Positions 60,378 through 64,000 of a stretch of 64,000 nt of DNA are shown here, in pieces. The translations under genes were made by a program, and so were the position numbers. The stretch's first letter is position 1; each line of letters starts with the position of its first letter. Under the pieces are notes generated by a model. That model saw only the letters and a list, made by a program, of their open reading frames with translations. It made no database searches and was not told where the DNA came from. This DNA is from Blastomussa wellsi (lineage: Eukaryota > Cnidaria > Anthozoa > Scleractinia > Plerogyridae), in contig OX393572.1 of NCBI GenBank assembly GCA_947652115.1, forward strand, positions 15,576,488-15,640,487. Direction: 5' to 3'.

Positions 60378-63208
60378 AAAACTGCCAATTAATGACAAAA
60401 TGTTTTCCTCAAAAATGTGTAACAATTATTATTTTAAACAACAAGTGTTTAGTCAGCCATTTAGTAGCTTACAATGTTTTCAACATTAGCAGCCCACTGA
60501 ACAAAAGGCAATATATTTAGCTTTATAATCCAGCACAAAACATGAGTCCATAACACCAACCTGTTAAAAACAACAGATGCACACTTCTTCATAATTACCA
60601 ACTCAAATTATTGCTTCAAAAAATTATACTTTATGCAGCTAATAATGGCTTTATTCTCCTTAATTTTCAAACATTGCAAGTTAGCAAACAAAAACTAGCC
60701 AGTACTTCAACACAAGCCAGGATTAGACTCCATTTTAAGAGCAAAACTAAAAACAAGAAACTATCAAATATCAATTTATACCATATTCAGAACATGCAAA
60801 TATTTCAGCTTTTAGTAATTGGACACAATGAGCTGTCAAAGGCAGACAGGTTTTTTTCAAGAGCAATACAAAAAAAGCCATGTCTCTTAGCAACCCTACC
60901 ATGATAGCAAAAAAAAAACAAAAACAAACTGAAACAGAGCTTACATAGGTACATGTACATGTATTTATGAAATTTGGTATTTGAATATCAACAAATACTT
61001 TCTTTCTTTTATCATTTCTGAGGGTTCATACATTTAATATTGAAGTCCTTCAAAAAAAGAATTCCCAGACACAAATGAAATAATCAGCATGGCAAACATT
61101 GACTTTCAAATGAAAGACACACTATATAGAACATCTGGCTATTTTCAATACAGAACTTTAATTACAAGGCTGTCATAAGACAAACATCAAACTTGAACAC
61201 TATTTGGCCAAAGCTGTCAACAGCTCATTTTTTATGCCATGAATCATAGGCATATGGGCACAATTTGCAGTAGACAAACAGACACAATTTCCAAATGTGT
61301 TAGCGTTAAACAGGTGCACAAACACCCAAAAATTGCAACTGCTGTCCTGAGCATTTTGCCTGAAAAATGTGAAAAATAACTGGAGGGGTGCCTCCAAGGC
61401 CCCCCCCCCCCCCAGCTTGTATGCCTATGGCCAAAAATACATCGTTCTGCAGCTGACCAAAAACCCTGCAGTGTAAGAGGTCTGGGGGGATGGGTGGCAA
61501 TAGCTGATATTATTCAAAACTTGTGTAATGAAGGCAGGACCAAAACCTAAATTTTGTCATGAACACCTGAAGGCATTGTGTGGTAACGAAAGGCAGTTGA
61601 CCAAACAGAATCAAAACCTAATATTTTCAAGTTGCTGAACTCTGTGCTTCATTACATGGCAAACTGCAATAATCTCCAAACTGGTGGGATACATTTTCTT
61701 AGCTTTAGTCAACGACATCTCAGTACAAATTCTTCCCTTTCAGGTTTTACTGACCTTGTCAGGGTTTCTGGTCATTTTAAAAACAAATTGACACAGACTT
61801 ATTTTGTCAAACAAGTTAATACATGTGATATATAGGCAACGAACGTTAATACATATAGTTCCATTTAACCTTCAATTTAAGACAGATAATCCACACAAAT
61901 TTCAAGCAATTGTAAGTGGAAAAATTCAATACTGAAATGTACTAATAATTTGCATGGTAACATTTTGAACACCATTTAAAACATATTACTTCAACTCATT
62001 TCTCCAAGTGACCTCAAGATTAAATTCTCCAGCAAAATTTCTCAAGAAAGTTGATATCATTGATTGAAATATGGATAACTTCAAATTCAATTCCTCTTGC
62101 ATGGTGCAGCTTACATATAGTTGTTCTTTGCTGTATTCAAAATGTCACCATGCTATACAAGACACTGGATTTTAAAGAATGCAATCTTAGATGGTGTGTT
62201 TTGATAACTGTGTTGCTCAACCATTGCCAGAAGAAAGTCTAAATATAGCAGTATAGAAATTTTCAGATAAAGGATGATGATCGAGGCATGAAAAAACTGA
62301 AATTGTTTTACACCAGTCATGCGTGCATTCAAGAGAAATGTCCATCAGCTGTGAAATTACAGTGTAAGCACAACTGATGCTTTAATGCCAAGTGAAGACC
62401 GAGATAAACAAAAATTCCCTGTTGTCAGCCTCGCCTAATATCGTAAAACTGCAATAAATCTGAGGGTACTGGACCCGTCACAATGCATACATGTACAATT
62501 ACACAGTAATGTACACTGTATGTGAAAAATGTTGAAGTTGTCACTGACTTGTAATCTGCTATTGAAAGGTGCTTGAAGACTGTTCAGCTAATTCTTAAGC
62601 CTTCACCAGTCGAGTCCTTTGATGTTGTTGGGCATGCTTAAATGACCAACTAAAAGATGTCTGGAATGACCATATGAGACCTTATTCCCAATGTTTGGGA
62701 CTTTCATAGACGACAAAGCCTGTAGAAACAGCCTCTAGTGGTAATTTTTGTTCATGTCTGAAACCGCAATAAGCTCCAGCCTGATGCGCCACTAGGGCAG
62801 AATGCATAATATTTGGGAACAGAAACAGAGAACCACAAAGGAGAGGATGAGAAACAGGAGCAAAAAATGTATGGGAAGTAGAAAGTTCAGACCCCCCTCT
62901 CTGCCCCCCCCCCCCCCCCCACACCTCAAATAATTGGCATATCCTCAGGCCACATTGAATCTAAGAGAGACGACTGTAGGGGTGTTTTCCATTTACCAAA
63001 CTTTTGGTCATTTCAGTAAGAAGTCAAATGGAAAGATGGAAAAGTCTGTTTCAGTTTGTTCCGACTGGAATATTCGGTCTGGTCATCTCTGGAGATGGTG
63101 CACTTTTGACTGGTCGGTCCAAAATTTACCGTTCCATTTTTACAAACTTTTTGCCCTACTTCAGCTCCACAGATTCTCGGATACAGACTGACTGAGGTTG
63201 GTCTGGTT
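60378..63208. other. Upstream of FOXN, no gene seen
   Basis: AT-rich with poly-C tracts at about 61400-61413 and 62905-62922. A SINE-tail-like fragment (aagctccagcctgatgcgcc) is at about 62770. The promoter and any 5' untranslated exon of FOXN are expected here, but none could be located. Confidence 0.4.
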
Positions 63209-63448
63209 TAAAGGAGCTACGTCATGTTTCATACATTTTGAAAAATTTAGCCTAATTTTTTTCAAAATGTTCATTTTTAAACCATCTCAATCTCCTCCAT
63301 CCTTGACCTTGTTCCTTTTAGGTTTAGTATAACCTCTTTGGTTCTCTTCTTCCTTAGAAAACCATTAGTTTTAGATTTCCTACGTTTTAAGGGTAATTTG
63401 GTTCGTCCCAAAAAATAACCCAAAATATCATGACGACTCGCTCCTTTA
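63209..63448. mobile_element. MITE family B, inverted copy with clear termini
   Basis: Starts taaaggagctacgtcatg and ends catgacgactcgctccttta, giving imperfect inverted termini TAAAGGAGC...GTCATG. Internal blocks are inverses of those in the 15585-29130 copies (ccttgttcctttta, ggttctcttcttccttag, agttttagatttcctac). About 240 bp, non-coding. Confidence 0.8.
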
Positions 63449-64000
63449 CAGTTGATCTCGGTTGGACTGAGAAATAGAAAGCACCCTAAATCTCTGTGTC
63501 CTCTGTGTGGTCCTGCATGGACAAGGTATTATTATCTTAGTGACTGTCCATATGATCTCCAGGTCAACAAACTTGTTATCTTTAAAGCAGCTGTTAAAAA
63601 GATTATTCCTCTGAAGATCAGAGAACCAGTCTTATCCCTTGCATTTTCAAAATCAAGATTCAGTTCTCAATATATTTTCATAACAAAGAATGTGCCATGG
63701 ATTGTGTAAGTCTAAAATAACATACCAGAAATCTAGTTAACTGTCTTTATGTTTATGCTATTTTTGGTTTGTTTGATGACAACCACACAGATATACACAC
63801 AACACTGTAAAGTGAAATCCCACTTTTTCTAGCCTCCAGGAAATTTCTTTAAAATACTGGGTATTTCAAGGAATTGGAGGAAGAAAGATGTCAAGAAGTC
63901 TGGGTCAAGTTTTAACTGAAATGTTCGAAAAATTGGAGGCAACAGAATTCCGGATTCCACTGTGTTTAACCTCAAGTTTCAAAACCACAAAACAAACATT

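Noticed and set aside
63452..63709. Plus-strand ORF with LCPLCGPAWTRYYYLSDCPY
   Set aside because: Two CxxC-like cysteines only; it follows a MITE directly and no family is recognised.

Overview
The window looks like nuclear DNA of a cnidarian, most probably a stony coral. It is AT-rich, has short exons in long repeat-filled introns with GT-AG splice sites, and is dense in MITEs, foldback elements, tRNA-derived SINEs and satellite-like arrays. Four spliced animal genes can be rebuilt exon by exon with matching splice phases. The lineage call comes from gene content and repeat style, not from a search.

Layout. (1) About 865-10789, minus strand: an armadillo-repeat gene recognisable as ODAD2/ARMC4, an outer dynein arm docking subunit. 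It runs off the left edge. (2) 10790-16578: no recognisable gene; satellite-like stretches and MITEs. (3) 16579-17184, minus: an intronless 201-aa charged coiled-coil-like ORF of unknown function. (4) 22900-31290, minus: a DUSP10/MKP-5-like MAP-kinase phosphatase in three exons (rhodanese-like domain, then catalytic domain). (5) 33380-38701: an apparently complete two-gene DNA transposon of ISL2EU/IS4EU type, with matching terminal inverted repeats next to TA. One gene encodes a 924-aa SWIM + YqaJ nuclease + two PHD fingers + Ulp1-like protease protein. The convergent gene encodes a THAP + DDE transposase. (6) 38803-47188, plus: SPATA17, an IQ-motif protein of motile cilia and sperm, in 12 exons including a 19-nt micro-exon. 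Its start codon lies about 100 bp from the transposon end. (7) 47587-53460: a foldback element, a small membrane-protein ORF, a large inverted-repeat element with a 5'-truncated LINE nested in one arm, and a 122-bp near-perfect palindrome. (8) 56109-60377, minus: a FOXN2/3-type forkhead gene in six exons including a 20-nt micro-exon, with a 106-bp tandem array in its first coding intron. (9) 60378-64000: upstream of the forkhead gene; poly-C tracts and MITEs.

Two of the four host genes (ODAD2, SPATA17) belong to motile-cilium biology; DUSP10 and FOXN are signalling and transcription regulators. The most unusual item is the transposon, above all its accessory protein, which joins a phage-type nuclease fold, chromatin-reader PHD fingers and a SUMO/ubiquitin-type cysteine protease in one uninterrupted reading frame. 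Both of its genes keep all catalytic residues, so it may be recently active.
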